From contig CAIXRH010000260.1 in assembly GCA_903921785.1 (NCBI GenBank), positions 1-63,690 of the forward strand: a stretch of 63,690 nucleotides of DNA, written 5' to 3'. Origin of the DNA: an uncultured Pseudomonadota bacterium. GTDB taxonomy: Bacteria; Myxococcota_A; UBA796; SXON01. Under the pieces are notes generated by a model, which had not been told where the DNA came from, did not search any database, and worked only from the letters and a program-made list of their open reading frames with translations. Numbering within the stretch: the stretch's first letter is position 1; each line of letters starts with the position of its first letter. Position numbers and translations under genes: made by a program. This document shows positions 32,737 through 42,291 of the stretch, in pieces.

Positions 32737-34053
32737 GTGAGTCGCTCCTTCTTCGCCCTCCTCGTGGCGCTCCTGTGTTTCCCTCGGGTGGCCCATGCGC
32801 TGCCGACCTTCGCCCGGAAGTACGAGACGAGCTGCCAGACCTGCCACGTCGCGTACCCGAAGCTCACGCCGTTTGGGGAGGCGTTCCGCTGGAACGGGTA
32901 CCGCTTCCCCGACCATGGCGACGACACCGCCCAGAAGCGCGACCCGGTGGAGCTCGGCAACGACGCCCAGAAGGAACGCTGGCCCAAGGCGGTCTTCCCC
33001 GGGTCGATCCCGTGGGACGCCCCGATCTCCCTCGTGCTCTCCGGCGCCGCCGGGTACGGCCCCGAGTTCGAGACGCACCACCACGGCACGGTGATGGCCG
33101 GGATGGAGGAGACCGAGGAAGAGCACGGCCACGAACCCCAGCTCGACCTCTCGACGATGGTCGACATGTTCGGCGTCCGCACGGGCGGTACGCTGGGCGA
33201 CCACGTCTCCTTCCTCGGCGCGGTGAACCTCGGCGGCATGGCCCTGGTGGAGATCGAGCGCGCCAACGTGGTCTTCAGCCCCTTTGCCCGGCCGACGGAC
33301 CTCCGGATCAAGGTCGGCATCTTCGAGCCGGAGCTCCACGGTGTCACCATCCACCGTGGCCTCTTCGGCCACATGCTGCGCCTCACCACGACGCCCTACG
33401 GCGACAGCCCGTGGACGCCGGAGATGTCCCAGTCGGGCCTCGAACTCTCGGGCATCGCCGCGCACCGGTTCGGGTGGGCCGCAGGCGTCGTCGAGAACGA
33501 GACCCCGGGGGTGTACCTGGCGAAGGACGTGTACGGGCGCGCGTTCGTGAAGCTCGGCGGCATGCCCGCCGACGGCACGGGCGGCACGTCGGCCACCGCC
33601 GCCTGGCGAGACCGCAGCTTCACCCTTGGGGCTTCGGTCTACAACGGCCGCGCCCAGATCTCCACGGACACCTCGCTCCAGGACGACCCGTTCACCCGCG
33701 TCGGCGTGGACGCCCACGCGATGTACGACGACCTCTCGGTGGACGTCGTCGCGGCCCGCGAGTGGCACGACTCGCCCTACGCGGGCGACTCCACGGACGG
33801 CTCGATGGACCGGTTGTACGCCGAGGTCACCTGGGTCGCGTTGCCCGTCGTCTTCCCCAGCCTCCGCCTCGAAGCCTCCCGCACGACCGACGGCACCGCC
33901 GACCCGAGCGAGGCCACCTGGCTGGCCGTCGGCGCCGTGACCGGGGTCGTCCGGCCGAACGTGCTCCTCCGCGGCATGGTCGGCGTCGGGGCCGAGCCCG
34001 GCGAAGAGCCAGGGTTCCACTTCGCCACCCTCAACTACTCCATCGCCTACTGA
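32737..34053 (+). CDS. Cyc2-like monohaem cytochrome fused to an outer-membrane porin (438 aa)
   Basis: Signal peptide ([16 protein letters not shown]...AHA), then a single haem c motif CQTCH at residues 33-37 within [20 protein letters not shown] and [15 protein letters not shown]. About 380 residues of beta-barrel-like sequence follow, rich in Gly and alternating strands, ending in NYSIAY with the aromatic end typical of outer-membrane proteins. This architecture, one haem plug followed by a barrel, is that of Cyc2-type Fe(II)-oxidising porin cytochromes; similar haem-porins exist in other redox systems, so the substrate is inference. A His/Glu stretch ([20 protein letters not shown]) could be a metal-binding loop. 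It is the first gene of the operon; the GTG start follows the sigma-54 promoter. Confidence 0.7.
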   Translation: MSRSFFALLVALLCFPRVAHALPTFARKYETSCQTCHVAYPKLTPFGEAFRWNGYRFPDHGDDTAQKRDPVELGNDAQKERWPKAVFPGSIPWDAPISLVLSGAAGYGPEFETHHHGTVMAGMEETEEEHGHEPQLDLSTMVDMFGVRTGGTLGDHVSFLGAVNLGGMALVEIERANVVFSPFARPTDLRIKVGIFEPELHGVTIHRGLFGHMLRLTTTPYGDSPWTPEMSQSGLELSGIAAHRFGWAAGVVENETPGVYLAKDVYGRAFVKLGGMPADGTGGTSATAAWRDRSFTLGASVYNGRAQISTDTSLQDDPFTRVGVDAHAMYDDLSVDVVAAREWHDSPYAGDSTDGSMDRLYAEVTWVALPVVFPSLRLEASRTTDGTADPSEATWLAVGAVTGVVRPNVLLRGMVGVGAEPGEEPGFHFATLNYSIAY

Positions 34054-34065
34054 CCGGGAGCTCCC

Positions 34066-34632
34066 GTGACCCTCTGGATCGCCCTCCTCACCGCCGCCTT
34101 CGCCGCCGACACCGGAAAGGTGACCGGCACCGTGACCGCCCCCTCCGCCAAGAACCTGCCCAACACCGTCGTGTACGTGAAGACCGGCGACAAGGGCCCT
34201 GCGGTGACGAAGACCGCGAAGATGGACCAGGCGGGGCTGATGTTCGTGCCGCGGGTGCTGCCCATCCAGCTCGGCTGGACGGTCGACTTCACGAACTCCG
34301 ATCCGGTGGGCCACAGCGTCTTCACCTCCGACGGCGAGACCTACGACCTCGGGACGTGGCCGAAGGGCGAGAAGCGGAGCTACACGTTCAAGAAGGCCGG
34401 CATCTATCGCCAGCTCTGCAAGGTCCACGACGACATGATCGCGTACATCGTGGTGCTCGACACCGCGCGGTTCGGGATCTCGGACAAGGCGGGCGCCTTC
34501 ACGATCGACGGGCTCCCGGCCGGCGACTACACCCTCGGCGTCTGGAGCGAGAAGCTGAAGGCCGCCGACGTGCCCGTGCACGTCACCGCCGGCCAGGCGT
34601 CCGCGGTGACGGTCGCGCTGGGGGCGAAGTAG
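34066..34632 (+). CDS. Periplasmic cupredoxin-domain protein (188 aa)
   Basis: Signal peptide [15 protein letters not shown]. The plastocyanin-like domain shows type-1 copper ligands: His in [12 protein letters not shown] and Cys-x2-His-x3-Met in [15 protein letters not shown] short C-terminal beta domain ([19 protein letters not shown], carboxypeptidase-regulatory-like) follows. It lies between the haem-porin and the Rieske protein, so it probably shuttles electrons in the periplasm, as rusticyanin does in iron oxidisers; that pairing is inference. Confidence 0.8.
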   Translation: MTLWIALLTAAFAADTGKVTGTVTAPSAKNLPNTVVYVKTGDKGPAVTKTAKMDQAGLMFVPRVLPIQLGWTVDFTNSDPVGHSVFTSDGETYDLGTWPKGEKRSYTFKKAGIYRQLCKVHDDMIAYIVVLDTARFGISDKAGAFTIDGLPAGDYTLGVWSEKLKAADVPVHVTAGQASAVTVALGAK

Positions 34633-34634
34633 GC

Positions 34635-35087
34635 ATGGCCGAGGTGGGCCGGCGGGGCTTCCTGCGCTACCTCGGGGTCGGCGCCGGGGTGCTGTTGTTC
34701 GGGGAGTCCGCCTGGGCCACCCTCCGCTTCGCCCGGGCGCCCGTCTCCTACGGCCCGCCCTCCCGGCACGCCCTCGGGCCCCCCGGCGACTACCCGGCGG
34801 GGGCGCCCACCTACGCCGACGAAGCCGGCGTCTTCGTGATGCGCGACGAGCGTGGCCTCCGTGCGCTCTCCGCCACGTGCACCCACCTCGGCTGCACCGT
34901 CCGGAAGGACGGCGACGGCTTCCTCTGCCCGTGCCACGGCAGCCGCTACGACAACGCCGGGCGCGTCCTCGCGGGGCCCGCGCCGCGCTCCCTCCGCTTC
35001 GTCCGCCTCGTCCTCGATCGCCGCGGCCGCCTCGTCGTGGACGTGGACGCCGAGGTGGACGCCGACACCCACCTGAAGCTCGGCTGA
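34635..35087 (+). CDS. Rieske iron-sulfur subunit (150 aa)
   Basis: 2Fe-2S subunit of a quinol:cytochrome/plastocyanin-type oxidoreductase. The N-terminal [20 protein letters not shown] is a Tat-type signal that can also act as the anchor. Rieske box 1 is CTHLGC and box 2 CPCHGS, with the usual disulfide cysteines. The stop overlaps the cytochrome b start (TGATG). Together with cytochrome b and the multihaem protein it makes a bc-type complex. Confidence 0.9.
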   Translation: MAEVGRRGFLRYLGVGAGVLLFGESAWATLRFARAPVSYGPPSRHALGPPGDYPAGAPTYADEAGVFVMRDERGLRALSATCTHLGCTVRKDGDGFLCPCHGSRYDNAGRVLAGPAPRSLRFVRLVLDRRGRLVVDVDAEVDADTHLKLG

Positions 35088-36229
35088 TGCGCGACTTCTT
35101 CCGCCGCATCCGCGACTCCGTGTTCCGCGTGGGCTGGCCCGAGGACGAACGTCGGGCGCTCATGGCGATGCGCTCGTCGTTCCTGTTGCACATCCACGCC
35201 GCGAAGGTCCGCCCCGCGTCGCTGCGCGCGACCGCCACCTGGGGCCTCGGGCTGCTCTCGCTCTTCCTCTTCGGCTCGCTGGTGATCACCGGCGTGTACC
35301 TGATGTTCTACTACGTGCCCCACCCCGATGCGGCGTGGCGCTCGATGAAGGACCTCGCGTTCGTCGTGCCCTTCGGCGTGGTGACCCGGAACCTCCACCG
35401 GTGGGGCGCGCACGCGATGGTCGCGCTCGTCCTCCTCCACATGGGCCGGGTCTTCCTCACGGGCGGCTACAAGGCGCCGCGCGAGGCGAACTGGGTGGCC
35501 GGGGTGCTCCTCGCCATCCTCACGCTCGGGCTCTCCTTCACCGGCTACCTCCTCCCTTGGGACCAGCTCGCCTACTGGGCGGTCACCGTCGGCTCGAAGA
35601 TGGTCGCGTCGGTGCCGGGCCTCGGGCCCCCGGCCGCGCTGCTCCTCCTCGGCGACCACACGGTGGGCGAAGCCGCGCTCCTGCGCTTCTACGTGCTCCA
35701 CTGCGTCGTCCTCCCGCTGGCGGTGGCGGGGCTGGTGGCCTTCCACCTGTACCGGGTCCGCAAGGACGGCGGCCTGGTCACGTCGGAGCACGCGCCCGCG
35801 CCGGCGGAGGGGCCGCGGCTCCTCCCGGCGTGGCCGCACCTGATCTACCGGGAGCTCGCGCTGCTCGGGGGGCTCGTGGTGGCGTTGTTGCTGCTCTCCA
35901 TGGTGGTGGACGCGCCGCTAGAGCCGCAGGCCGATCCCACCCGTACGCCCAACCCCGCGAAGGCGCCCTGGTACTTCCTGGGGATCCAGGAGCTGGCGCA
36001 CTACTCCGCGTTCTGGGGCGGTGTGTTCATCCCCGCGGCGACGATCGGCGTGCTCCTCGTGCTCCCCTACGTGGATCGCCATGATCAGGGGCTCGGGCGC
36101 TACTGGCCGAAGGAGCGGCGCACCGCCAACTCCGTCTTCCTGCTGATCGCCGCCTTCTTCGTGACGGAGACGGTGATCGGCACCTTCTTCCGGGGCCCGG
36201 CGTGGGCGCTGATGTGGTGGCCGGGATGA
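35087..36229 (+). CDS. Cytochrome b of a Rieske/bc-type complex (380 aa)
   Basis: Polytopic quinone-binding subunit. Haem b ligands are paired in helix B ([16 protein letters not shown]: 13 residues between the His) and helix D ([17 protein letters not shown]: 14 between, the b6-like spacing). The Qo-site PEWY segment is replaced by [12 protein letters not shown], as in many menaquinol-type complexes. It has about eight hydrophobic helices, combining the b6 part with a subunit-IV-like part in one chain. Overlaps with the Rieske and multihaem genes on both sides make it the core of the operon. Confidence 0.9.
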   Translation: MRDFFRRIRDSVFRVGWPEDERRALMAMRSSFLLHIHAAKVRPASLRATATWGLGLLSLFLFGSLVITGVYLMFYYVPHPDAAWRSMKDLAFVVPFGVVTRNLHRWGAHAMVALVLLHMGRVFLTGGYKAPREANWVAGVLLAILTLGLSFTGYLLPWDQLAYWAVTVGSKMVASVPGLGPPAALLLLGDHTVGEAALLRFYVLHCVVLPLAVAGLVAFHLYRVRKDGGLVTSEHAPAPAEGPRLLPAWPHLIYRELALLGGLVVALLLLSMVVDAPLEPQADPTRTPNPAKAPWYFLGIQELAHYSAFWGGVFIPAATIGVLLVLPYVDRHDQGLGRYWPKERRTANSVFLLIAAFFVTETVIGTFFRGPAWALMWWPG

Positions 36230-38061
36230 ACGACGAGCCCGCCCTCCCCCGCTGGCTCCACGTCGTGGTGCTCGGCTCGTTCTTCCTGACGGCCGCGCTG
36301 GTCGGCGTGCTCCTCGTGCAGGACGCCGCGCGCCCCGCGCAGGTGGAGCAGCGCATCGTCGCGGACCTGGAGGTCGTGGACCGCTGCGAGACGTGCCACG
36401 ACGCCGCCGATCACCCCGCGCCCTGGCTGGACGATCACCCGGTCGAACGGTTCGGCTGCACGACGTGCCACGGCGGGCAGGGGCTCGCGGTGACGAAGGC
36501 GGCGGCGCACGAGGCCGGCCCGGACTGGGAGCACCCGCTCTACGACGCGGCGGAGCGGGAGGCGGCGTGCGGAAGCTGCCACGAAGCGGCGACGGTTTCG
36601 GGCGCGCCGCGCCTCAGCCACGGACGGGCGCTCCTCGCCGAGCGCGGCTGCGCCGGCTGCCACACGATCCCCGGCTTCGACCTCCCGGAGACCGCCCCGC
36701 AGCTCGACGGGCTCCGCGACAAGGTGTCCGCGGCCTGGGTGCGCGCCTGGCTCACGGACCCGGCGCCGCTGAACCCGGTGCACAAGATGCCGAGGTTCGC
36801 CCTCACCGATGCCGAGCGGGACGCGCTGGTGGCGTTCCTCTTCTCCCTCGACGGCCCCGCCCTCGAGCCGGCCCCCGCCGCTGGCGACAGCGACCGCGGC
36901 CGCCTCGCCGTGGCCCAGCGCCGCTGCACCACCTGCCACCGCGTCGATGACCGCGGCGGCGACGTCGGTCCCGACCTCACCCTGGCCGGCGCCAAGCTCC
37001 ACCCCGCCTGGCTCGGCAGCTTCCTCCAAGACACGCACCGCCTCCGCCCCACCACCCGCATGCCGGGCTTCAAGCTCTCCGCGGAAGAAGCAGCCGACAT
37101 CGTCGCCTACGCGGGGGAGCAGTGGGTGCCGGACGCCGACACGCCGTGGGCGACCGCCGCCGACACCGTGGACCCGGGCCTCGCCGCCGCCGGCCGCGCC
37201 CTCTTCGTCGACCGGGGCTGCGCCGGCTGCCACCGCGCGGGCGACGTGCCCCGGACGCGCGCGGCCATGGCCCTCGACGACCTCGGCCGCCGCCACGTCA
37301 GCGACCTCCCCCAGGCGGGCGCCGCCCCCACGCACGATCTCCCGAGCTGGATCGCGACGAAGGTCCTCGTCCCTGCTGCGTTCGACGTGCCCGGCGTCGC
37401 CGCCGCGAAGATGCCCGCCTTCACCGGGCTCTCCGCGGACGACGCGTTCGACCTCGGCATCGCGCTCGCGGCGCTCCGCAAGGACGGCGTCCCCGGCGAC
37501 TGGAAGGTGGCCGCGCCCGCGGCGACGGCGAACGTACCCGCCGGCGAGGTCGGCGCGTTGGTCGACCGCTTCCGCTGCCTTGTCTGCCATCAGCTCGGCG
37601 GGCGGGGCGGCGAGGTGGCCGGCGTGGCGCTCGACGGCGAAGGCTCCCGCGTGCGCCGCGACTGGCTCGTCGGCTTCCTCCAGGCGCCGGTGACGATCCG
37701 CATGGACCAGTCGGCGCGCATGCCGGTGATGGGCATCTCCCCGGCGGAGGCGACCGCGCTGGCCGAGTGGATCGGCAGCTCGCTGGCCGATCCCGCCGTC
37801 GAGGAGGGCGCCACGCTCGGGGACCCCGCCGCTGGGGCGCTCGCCTACGCCGCCCGCGGGTGTGCGACCTGCCACGTGGTGCACGGCGAAGGCACGATGA
37901 AGGGGCCGACGCTCGACGGCGCCGGCGCCCGCCTCGACCCCGACTACGTCGTGGCGCTCCTGGCGAAGGGCGGCGCGGTGGTGCCGGGAAACCGGCACCC
38001 CGAGGGCGGGCTCCCGGAGGCGGAAGCCCGCGACCTCGCGGCGTGGATCGAGAGCCTGTAG
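36226..38061 (+). CDS. Membrane-anchored octahaem cytochrome c (611 aa)
   Basis: Eight CxxCH motifs are visible: at residues 54 (CETCH), 78 (CTTCH), 115 (CGSCH), 142 (CAGCH), 234 (CTTCH), 332 (CAGCH), 451 (CLVCH) and 546 (CATCH). One N-terminal hydrophobic helix ([22 protein letters not shown]) anchors it; the rest is periplasmic. The spacing of the last five suggests strings of class-I cytochrome c domains, each with a distal Met in PxM loops ([15 protein letters not shown]). It replaces the usual monohaem c1 of the complex and could wire it to the cupredoxin and haem-porin. Start by ATGA overlap with cytochrome b. Confidence 0.88.
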   Translation: MNDEPALPRWLHVVVLGSFFLTAALVGVLLVQDAARPAQVEQRIVADLEVVDRCETCHDAADHPAPWLDDHPVERFGCTTCHGGQGLAVTKAAAHEAGPDWEHPLYDAAEREAACGSCHEAATVSGAPRLSHGRALLAERGCAGCHTIPGFDLPETAPQLDGLRDKVSAAWVRAWLTDPAPLNPVHKMPRFALTDAERDALVAFLFSLDGPALEPAPAAGDSDRGRLAVAQRRCTTCHRVDDRGGDVGPDLTLAGAKLHPAWLGSFLQDTHRLRPTTRMPGFKLSAEEAADIVAYAGEQWVPDADTPWATAADTVDPGLAAAGRALFVDRGCAGCHRAGDVPRTRAAMALDDLGRRHVSDLPQAGAAPTHDLPSWIATKVLVPAAFDVPGVAAAKMPAFTGLSADDAFDLGIALAALRKDGVPGDWKVAAPAATANVPAGEVGALVDRFRCLVCHQLGGRGGEVAGVALDGEGSRVRRDWLVGFLQAPVTIRMDQSARMPVMGISPAEATALAEWIGSSLADPAVEEGATLGDPAAGALAYAARGCATCHVVHGEGTMKGPTLDGAGARLDPDYVVALLAKGGAVVPGNRHPEGGLPEAEARDLAAWIESL

Positions 38062-38526
38062 CTACATCCCGCTCATCCCGCCCATCGCGCACTCCATGGT
38101 GCCGTCGTTCCAGTCGGTCTCGGCGGCGCGGACGGTGTCGGTGTAGCCGGTCATCGCGGCCTGGTGGGTCGTCTCGGCGGCGGTGCAGTCGTCGAGGGTG
38201 GCGCAGCCCGCGGCGGCGTGGGCGGTGACCTCGGCGGTCATCGCGTCCATCGCGGTCGTGCAGCCGTCCATCGCCACGCCGTCGGCGTCGTCCATCGCGC
38301 ACTGGCTCGCCATGTCGAGGGCGTCGGCCATCGCGGCGGACTTCTCGGTCCAGGCGGTGGTGTAGTCGGTCTCCAGCGCTGCGACGGCGTCCGTGTCGAC
38401 GGCGGCGCCGACCGCGGCGACGTGGTCGGCCACGAGGGTGTCGATGTCCGCGGCGGCGGCGTCGACGCCGTCGAGCACGTCGGGGAGGTTGTCCGTGGTC
38501 GTGCAGGCGAGGAGGAAGAAGATCAT
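38062..38526 (-). CDS. Met/Asp/Ala-rich lipoprotein (154 aa)
   Basis: Leader MIFFLLAC (Cys8). The mature protein is a helical, strongly acidic Ala/Asp/Thr-rich chain with four or five further Cys (SQCAMDD, DGCTTAM, AGCATLDDC) and Met clusters, ending MECAMGGMSGM. Met/His/Cys clusters are common in copper-handling proteins, and it lies between a cytochrome operon and a multicopper oxidase, so metal binding is possible but not shown. Its stop abuts the stop of the octahaem cytochrome. Confidence 0.65.
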   Translation of the reverse strand: MIFFLLACTTTDNLPDVLDGVDAAAADIDTLVADHVAAVGAAVDTDAVAALETDYTTAWTEKSAAMADALDMASQCAMDDADGVAMDGCTTAMDAMTAEVTAHAAAGCATLDDCTAAETTHQAAMTGYTDTVRAAETDWNDGTMECAMGGMSGM

Positions 38527-38581
38527 GGAAGCTCCGCTTGTGCCCGGAAGCGGAGCAAGAGCCGTGCCACCGCGCAGAGTC

Positions 38582-38986
38582 TCAGCGGCGGAGCTTGAAC
38601 GTGCAGGCGCCGGCTTCGCAGGAGCCGGAGATGCGGTCTTCGGTGTCCACGGTGCCCACGCAGCCGTCCACGCCGTTGTCGTCCGCGAAGGTGACGGCGT
38701 CGCCGTCGAGGGTCGCGGAGTAGGGCATGCCCATGGTCATCCCGCCGACCGCGTCGTAGTCGAGGGTCAGGGTGCAGTCGGCCACGGTGATGGCGACGGG
38801 GGTGGTCATCCCCGGGCAGCTGCCCGTCCACGCCCAGTCGTCACCCGGGGTCACGGCGGCGCAGGCGGGCGCGGTGTCGCCGCCGCCGGAGTCGGCCGTG
38901 TCCGCGGCGGTGTCGTCCATGGCGGTGTCCATCGCGGTGTCGGTGGGAGCGCTCGTCGCGCACGCGAAGAGGAAGAAGAGGAGCAT
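38582..38986 (-). CDS. Small lipoprotein with Asp/Thr linker (134 aa)
   Basis: Leader MLLFFLFAC (Cys9) followed by a DTAMDTAMDDTAADTAD linker and a compact domain with six Cys (PACAAV, GSCPGM, DCTLTL, DGCVGTV, GSCEAG, ACTFKL), probably three disulfides, and the Met-rich GGMTMGM. It looks like a small beta-barrel. It precedes the Met-rich lipoprotein on the same strand and may be co-transcribed with it, divergent from the multicopper oxidase. Confidence 0.65.
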   Translation of the reverse strand: MLLFFLFACATSAPTDTAMDTAMDDTAADTADSGGGDTAPACAAVTPGDDWAWTGSCPGMTTPVAITVADCTLTLDYDAVGGMTMGMPYSATLDGDAVTFADDNGVDGCVGTVDTEDRISGSCEAGACTFKLRR

Positions 38987-39134
38987 GACGGTGGACTCAG
39001 AGGGGGCGCAGAGGTACCGCAACCGGGTGCGCCGCGCAGCGGTGACCGGCCTCGTTACGTGTGACGCTGCTGCTCACAGCGGCCTGGGAGCCGCGTCCCC
39101 GCTACCTCGTCGAACCCGCTCCACAGAGGTCCCC

Positions 39135-40586
39135 ATGCGCTACAGCCCGCTCCTCCTCGGCCTCGCCGGCTGTATGTCCGCGATGGACATGACCACCGAC
39201 TCCGCCGCCGACTCCGGCGGCGACTCGGGCGCCGACACCGCCGAGCTCGCCCCTCTGGAAGCGTGCGGCTACACCGCCATGCCCGACCTCGACCCGGCGG
39301 ACGGCGCCGTGGAGGTGAACCTCACCGCGAGCGCCCTCGCCTGGGACCCCGGCACGGGCGTGCCCCTGGAAGGCGGGATGGCGTTCAACGGCTCGGTCCC
39401 CGGGCCGGTGCTGGAGGCCACCCTCGGCGACCGGGTGACGGTCCACTTCACCAACGACACCGCCATGGAGATGAGCCTGCACTGGCACGGCCTGCGGGTC
39501 ACCCCGGAGGTGGACGGCATCCAGCAGATGATGGGCGACCCCATCGAGCCCGGAGAGAGCTTCGACTACACGTTCACCCTGCAGGACGCCGGCTTCTACT
39601 GGTTCCACACCCACATGGACACCGCGACCACCATCGAAGCGGGGTTGTACGCGCCGATCGTCGTCCACGCGCCGGGCGAGGTGAAGCCCGACTGCGACCT
39701 CCCGGTGGTGCTGGACGACGTGCTCCTCGACGAGGACACGCTCCAGATCGCCCCGCCCGACACCAGCATGATGCAGCTGATGGGCCGGCTCGGGACCGTG
39801 CTGATGATGAACGGCCGCAACGACCGGCGGGTGGCGTGGACGAAGGGGCAGACGACGCTCCTGCGCTTGGTCAACGCCAGCAACGCCCGCTACTGGGACG
39901 TGTACCTGGAGGGCCACCAGCTCACGGTCGTGGGCACGGACGGCGGCTTCCTCGCCGAGCCCTACCCGGTGGACGACCTCGTGATCGCCCCGGGCGAGCG
40001 GTACATGGTGGCGGTGGAGGCCACGGGTGAGCCCGGCCAGTCCTACCGGCTGATGAACAAGCGGGTCCAGCTCCACGAAGAAGGCGGCGACATGATCGAG
40101 GTGGACCCGCTCGGCAACGGCGAGAACCCGGTCGCCACCTTCGTCTACGGGGAGGGGGAGGTGACCGGCACCGGCTGGACCCCGCCGACGCCCGACGTTC
40201 CCGCCTGGGGCGCTCCGGTCGCGAACGTGGGCCACCACTGGCTGCTCGCCGAGGACATGATGGGCGGCACCGTGAGCATCGACGGCGCCTCCTGGCCCGA
40301 CGTCCCGATGGTGGACGTGGCCCAGAACGTCGACACCACCTTCGAGGTGGAGAACTCCTCCGAGATGCACCACCCCTTCCACATCCACGGCAACCGCTTC
40401 CAGATGGTGGAGGTCGGCGGCGTGGCCGTGCCCGCGAGCCAGGGCTGGAAGGACACCTTCGACGTGCCCCCGCGGACCACCGTGAAGCTGGTGTCCGCCC
40501 TCGACAATCCGGGTGAGTGGATGTACCACTGCCACATCCTCGAGCACGCCGACAAGGGGATGGCGGGCCTGATGACGGTGGAGTGA
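39135..40586 (+). CDS. Multicopper oxidase lipoprotein (483 aa)
   Basis: Leader MRYSPLLLGLAGC (lipid Cys13), a Met/Asp linker and three cupredoxin domains. All four copper-binding boxes are present: LHWHGL, FHTHMD, HHPFHIHGN and YHCHILEH, giving the type 1, 2 and 3 copper sites. Anchored in the envelope, it would oxidise a substrate such as Cu(I), Fe(II), Mn(II) or phenols while reducing O2; the substrate is not readable. Neighbouring lipoproteins with Met/Cys clusters and the cytochrome operon fit a copper- or metal-oxidation theme. Confidence 0.87.
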   Translation: MRYSPLLLGLAGCMSAMDMTTDSAADSGGDSGADTAELAPLEACGYTAMPDLDPADGAVEVNLTASALAWDPGTGVPLEGGMAFNGSVPGPVLEATLGDRVTVHFTNDTAMEMSLHWHGLRVTPEVDGIQQMMGDPIEPGESFDYTFTLQDAGFYWFHTHMDTATTIEAGLYAPIVVHAPGEVKPDCDLPVVLDDVLLDEDTLQIAPPDTSMMQLMGRLGTVLMMNGRNDRRVAWTKGQTTLLRLVNASNARYWDVYLEGHQLTVVGTDGGFLAEPYPVDDLVIAPGERYMVAVEATGEPGQSYRLMNKRVQLHEEGGDMIEVDPLGNGENPVATFVYGEGEVTGTGWTPPTPDVPAWGAPVANVGHHWLLAEDMMGGTVSIDGASWPDVPMVDVAQNVDTTFEVENSSEMHHPFHIHGNRFQMVEVGGVAVPASQGWKDTFDVPPRTTVKLVSALDNPGEWMYHCHILEHADKGMAGLMTVE

Positions 40587-40609
40587 TGATCCCGAGCGAT
40601 CGTGATCAC

Positions 40610-40932
40610 GGCTCGCCCGGCGAGGACGCGGCGCGGGGGCGGCTGGACTCACGGCGCCGCGAGTCGAGGGCCTGTGGCGCCGCCATTCGTGATCGTCAGC
40701 GCGGGGTCCTGCCGCCACCATCGACGGGCGGTCGCTCCGCTCCGCCCGTCGATGGCGACGTCACCCGGCCCGTCCCGGCACTCCGAACCGTCGGCGCAGC
40801 AGGGCACGATGTACCCGCGGCGCCGGGAGGCCCGCCTTGGCTGGCTGCACGGGCTCGCCCAGCGGCCTCGCGACATGCGAACGGTCGTTTCCATGGCCAG
40901 GCCCCGTGAGCTCGCTCCGCCGCTAGCTCGGG
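40610..40932. repeat. Dispersed intergenic repeat A, copy 2
   Basis: Second copy of the element at 28689-28925, with the same block order and orientation. Here the central part makes a perfect 12-bp stem (ATCGACGGGCGG at 40720-40731 with CCGCCCGTCGAT at 40742-40753) around the loop TCGCTCCGCT. It occupies nearly all of the gap between the multicopper oxidase and the histidine kinase. No gene is seen in it. Confidence 0.65.
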
Positions 40933-42291
40933 GTGGCGACGGCGGCGCTGCTGGCCCTCCAGGTCGGCGGGACCGTCTTCGGGTTCGGCACCTGGTGGCG
41001 GGTGCGGGAGGCCGGCACGCTCCAGCTGCGCATCGGCGAGGAGCGTGAGGGGCTGCTGGAGCTCGCCCGGGCCACCCGGGAGCTGTACGTGCACCAGGCG
41101 CACACGTTCATCGAGGGCGGGCCGGGCCACCTCGACCACCTCGACGAAGACGCGCTCCACGTGGAGGCGGCGTTGGCGCTCGCGTCGGCCGACACGGGGC
41201 CGGTGTCGGTGGACACCGCGCCGATCGCCGCCGCGATCGAGCGCGGCAACACGTGGTTCGCGGCGGAGGTGGCGCCCCTGGCGCGTGCGGGCACGCTCGA
41301 TCGCGAGCGGGCGTCCACGCTGCACCAGACCGCCGAGGAGCACGGCGCCGACGTGCAGGCGACGATCGAGGCCGCCCTGGCCACGCTCAACGCTGCCCAA
41401 CGCGCCGAGGTGGAGCGGGTCGGCGACGAGACGCGGCGGGCGTGGGTGGTCATCGCCCTGGTGGTGATCGGCGGGCTCGGCGCGGGCGTGGTGGTGTCCG
41501 CGCGGCTGGCGAGGTCGATCCTCGGCCCGATCGACGCCCTCCGCAGCGGGGTCCGCGCGCTCGCCGAGCGGGAGGACGCCCGCGTGCCCACCGGCGGCCC
41601 GGCCGAGCTCGCCGAGCTGGGGGGCGCGTTCAACGACATGGTCGGGCGGGTGCGCGCGGCCGAGTCCCGGCTCGTGGAGCGGGAGCGGGTGCAGGCGCTC
41701 GGGGAGATCGCCGGCGCCGTGGCCCACGAGCTGATGAGCCCGGTCGGGGCGATCCTCGGGGAGACCCGCGCCGATCCCATCGACGGGGCGCGCATCCGCG
41801 CCGAGGCGGACCACGCGCGGCGGGTGATCCAGGGCCTCCTCGGCTACGCCCGCCCCGGGGAGACCGAGGCCGCCGACGTGCGCGTGGACGAAGCGGCGGC
41901 GGCGGCCGTGGAGCGCGCGGTGCCCTTCGCCGACAGCCGGGGCGTGGAGGTGGTGTGGCGCGGGGGCCCGCCGACCGTGATCCACGCCGGACCCACGGCG
42001 GTGCGGCAGGTCCTCGACAACCTCGTGCGCAACGCCATCGAGGCCACCGCCGCGGGCACCGTCGAGGTGGAGGTCGCCGCCGGCGGGGTGGAGGTTCGCG
42101 ACCGCGGCCCTGGCCTCCCTCCGGCGGTGCGCGCGCGGCTCTACGAGCCGTTCGTCACCGGGCGCCCCGACGGGACCGGCCTCGGCCTGGCCGTGAGCCA
42201 GCGGCTCGCCCGCTCGCTCGGCGGCCGCATCGTCCACCTCGATCGTGCGGGCGGCGGCACCATCGCCCGCTGGGAGATCCTCCATGGCTGA
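40933..42291 (+). CDS. Membrane sensor histidine kinase (452 aa)
   Basis: Two-component sensor. The first hydrophobic helix follows the GTG start at once (ATAALLALQVGGTVFGFGTW), a periplasmic helical sensor of about 140 residues follows, then a second helix (VVIALVVIGGLGAGVVV) and a HAMP linker. The phosphorylated His is His265 in AVAHELMSPVGAI. The ATPase has an N box (DNLVRNAIEA), G1 (DRGPGLP) and G2 (GTGLGLAVS). It overlaps the response-regulator gene by 8 bases. Its start lies at the edge of the dispersed repeat. Confidence 0.88.
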   Translation: MATAALLALQVGGTVFGFGTWWRVREAGTLQLRIGEEREGLLELARATRELYVHQAHTFIEGGPGHLDHLDEDALHVEAALALASADTGPVSVDTAPIAAAIERGNTWFAAEVAPLARAGTLDRERASTLHQTAEEHGADVQATIEAALATLNAAQRAEVERVGDETRRAWVVIALVVIGGLGAGVVVSARLARSILGPIDALRSGVRALAEREDARVPTGGPAELAELGGAFNDMVGRVRAAESRLVERERVQALGEIAGAVAHELMSPVGAILGETRADPIDGARIRAEADHARRVIQGLLGYARPGETEAADVRVDEAAAAAVERAVPFADSRGVEVVWRGGPPTVIHAGPTAVRQVLDNLVRNAIEATAAGTVEVEVAAGGVEVRDRGPGLPPAVRARLYEPFVTGRPDGTGLGLAVSQRLARSLGGRIVHLDRAGGGTIARWEILHG

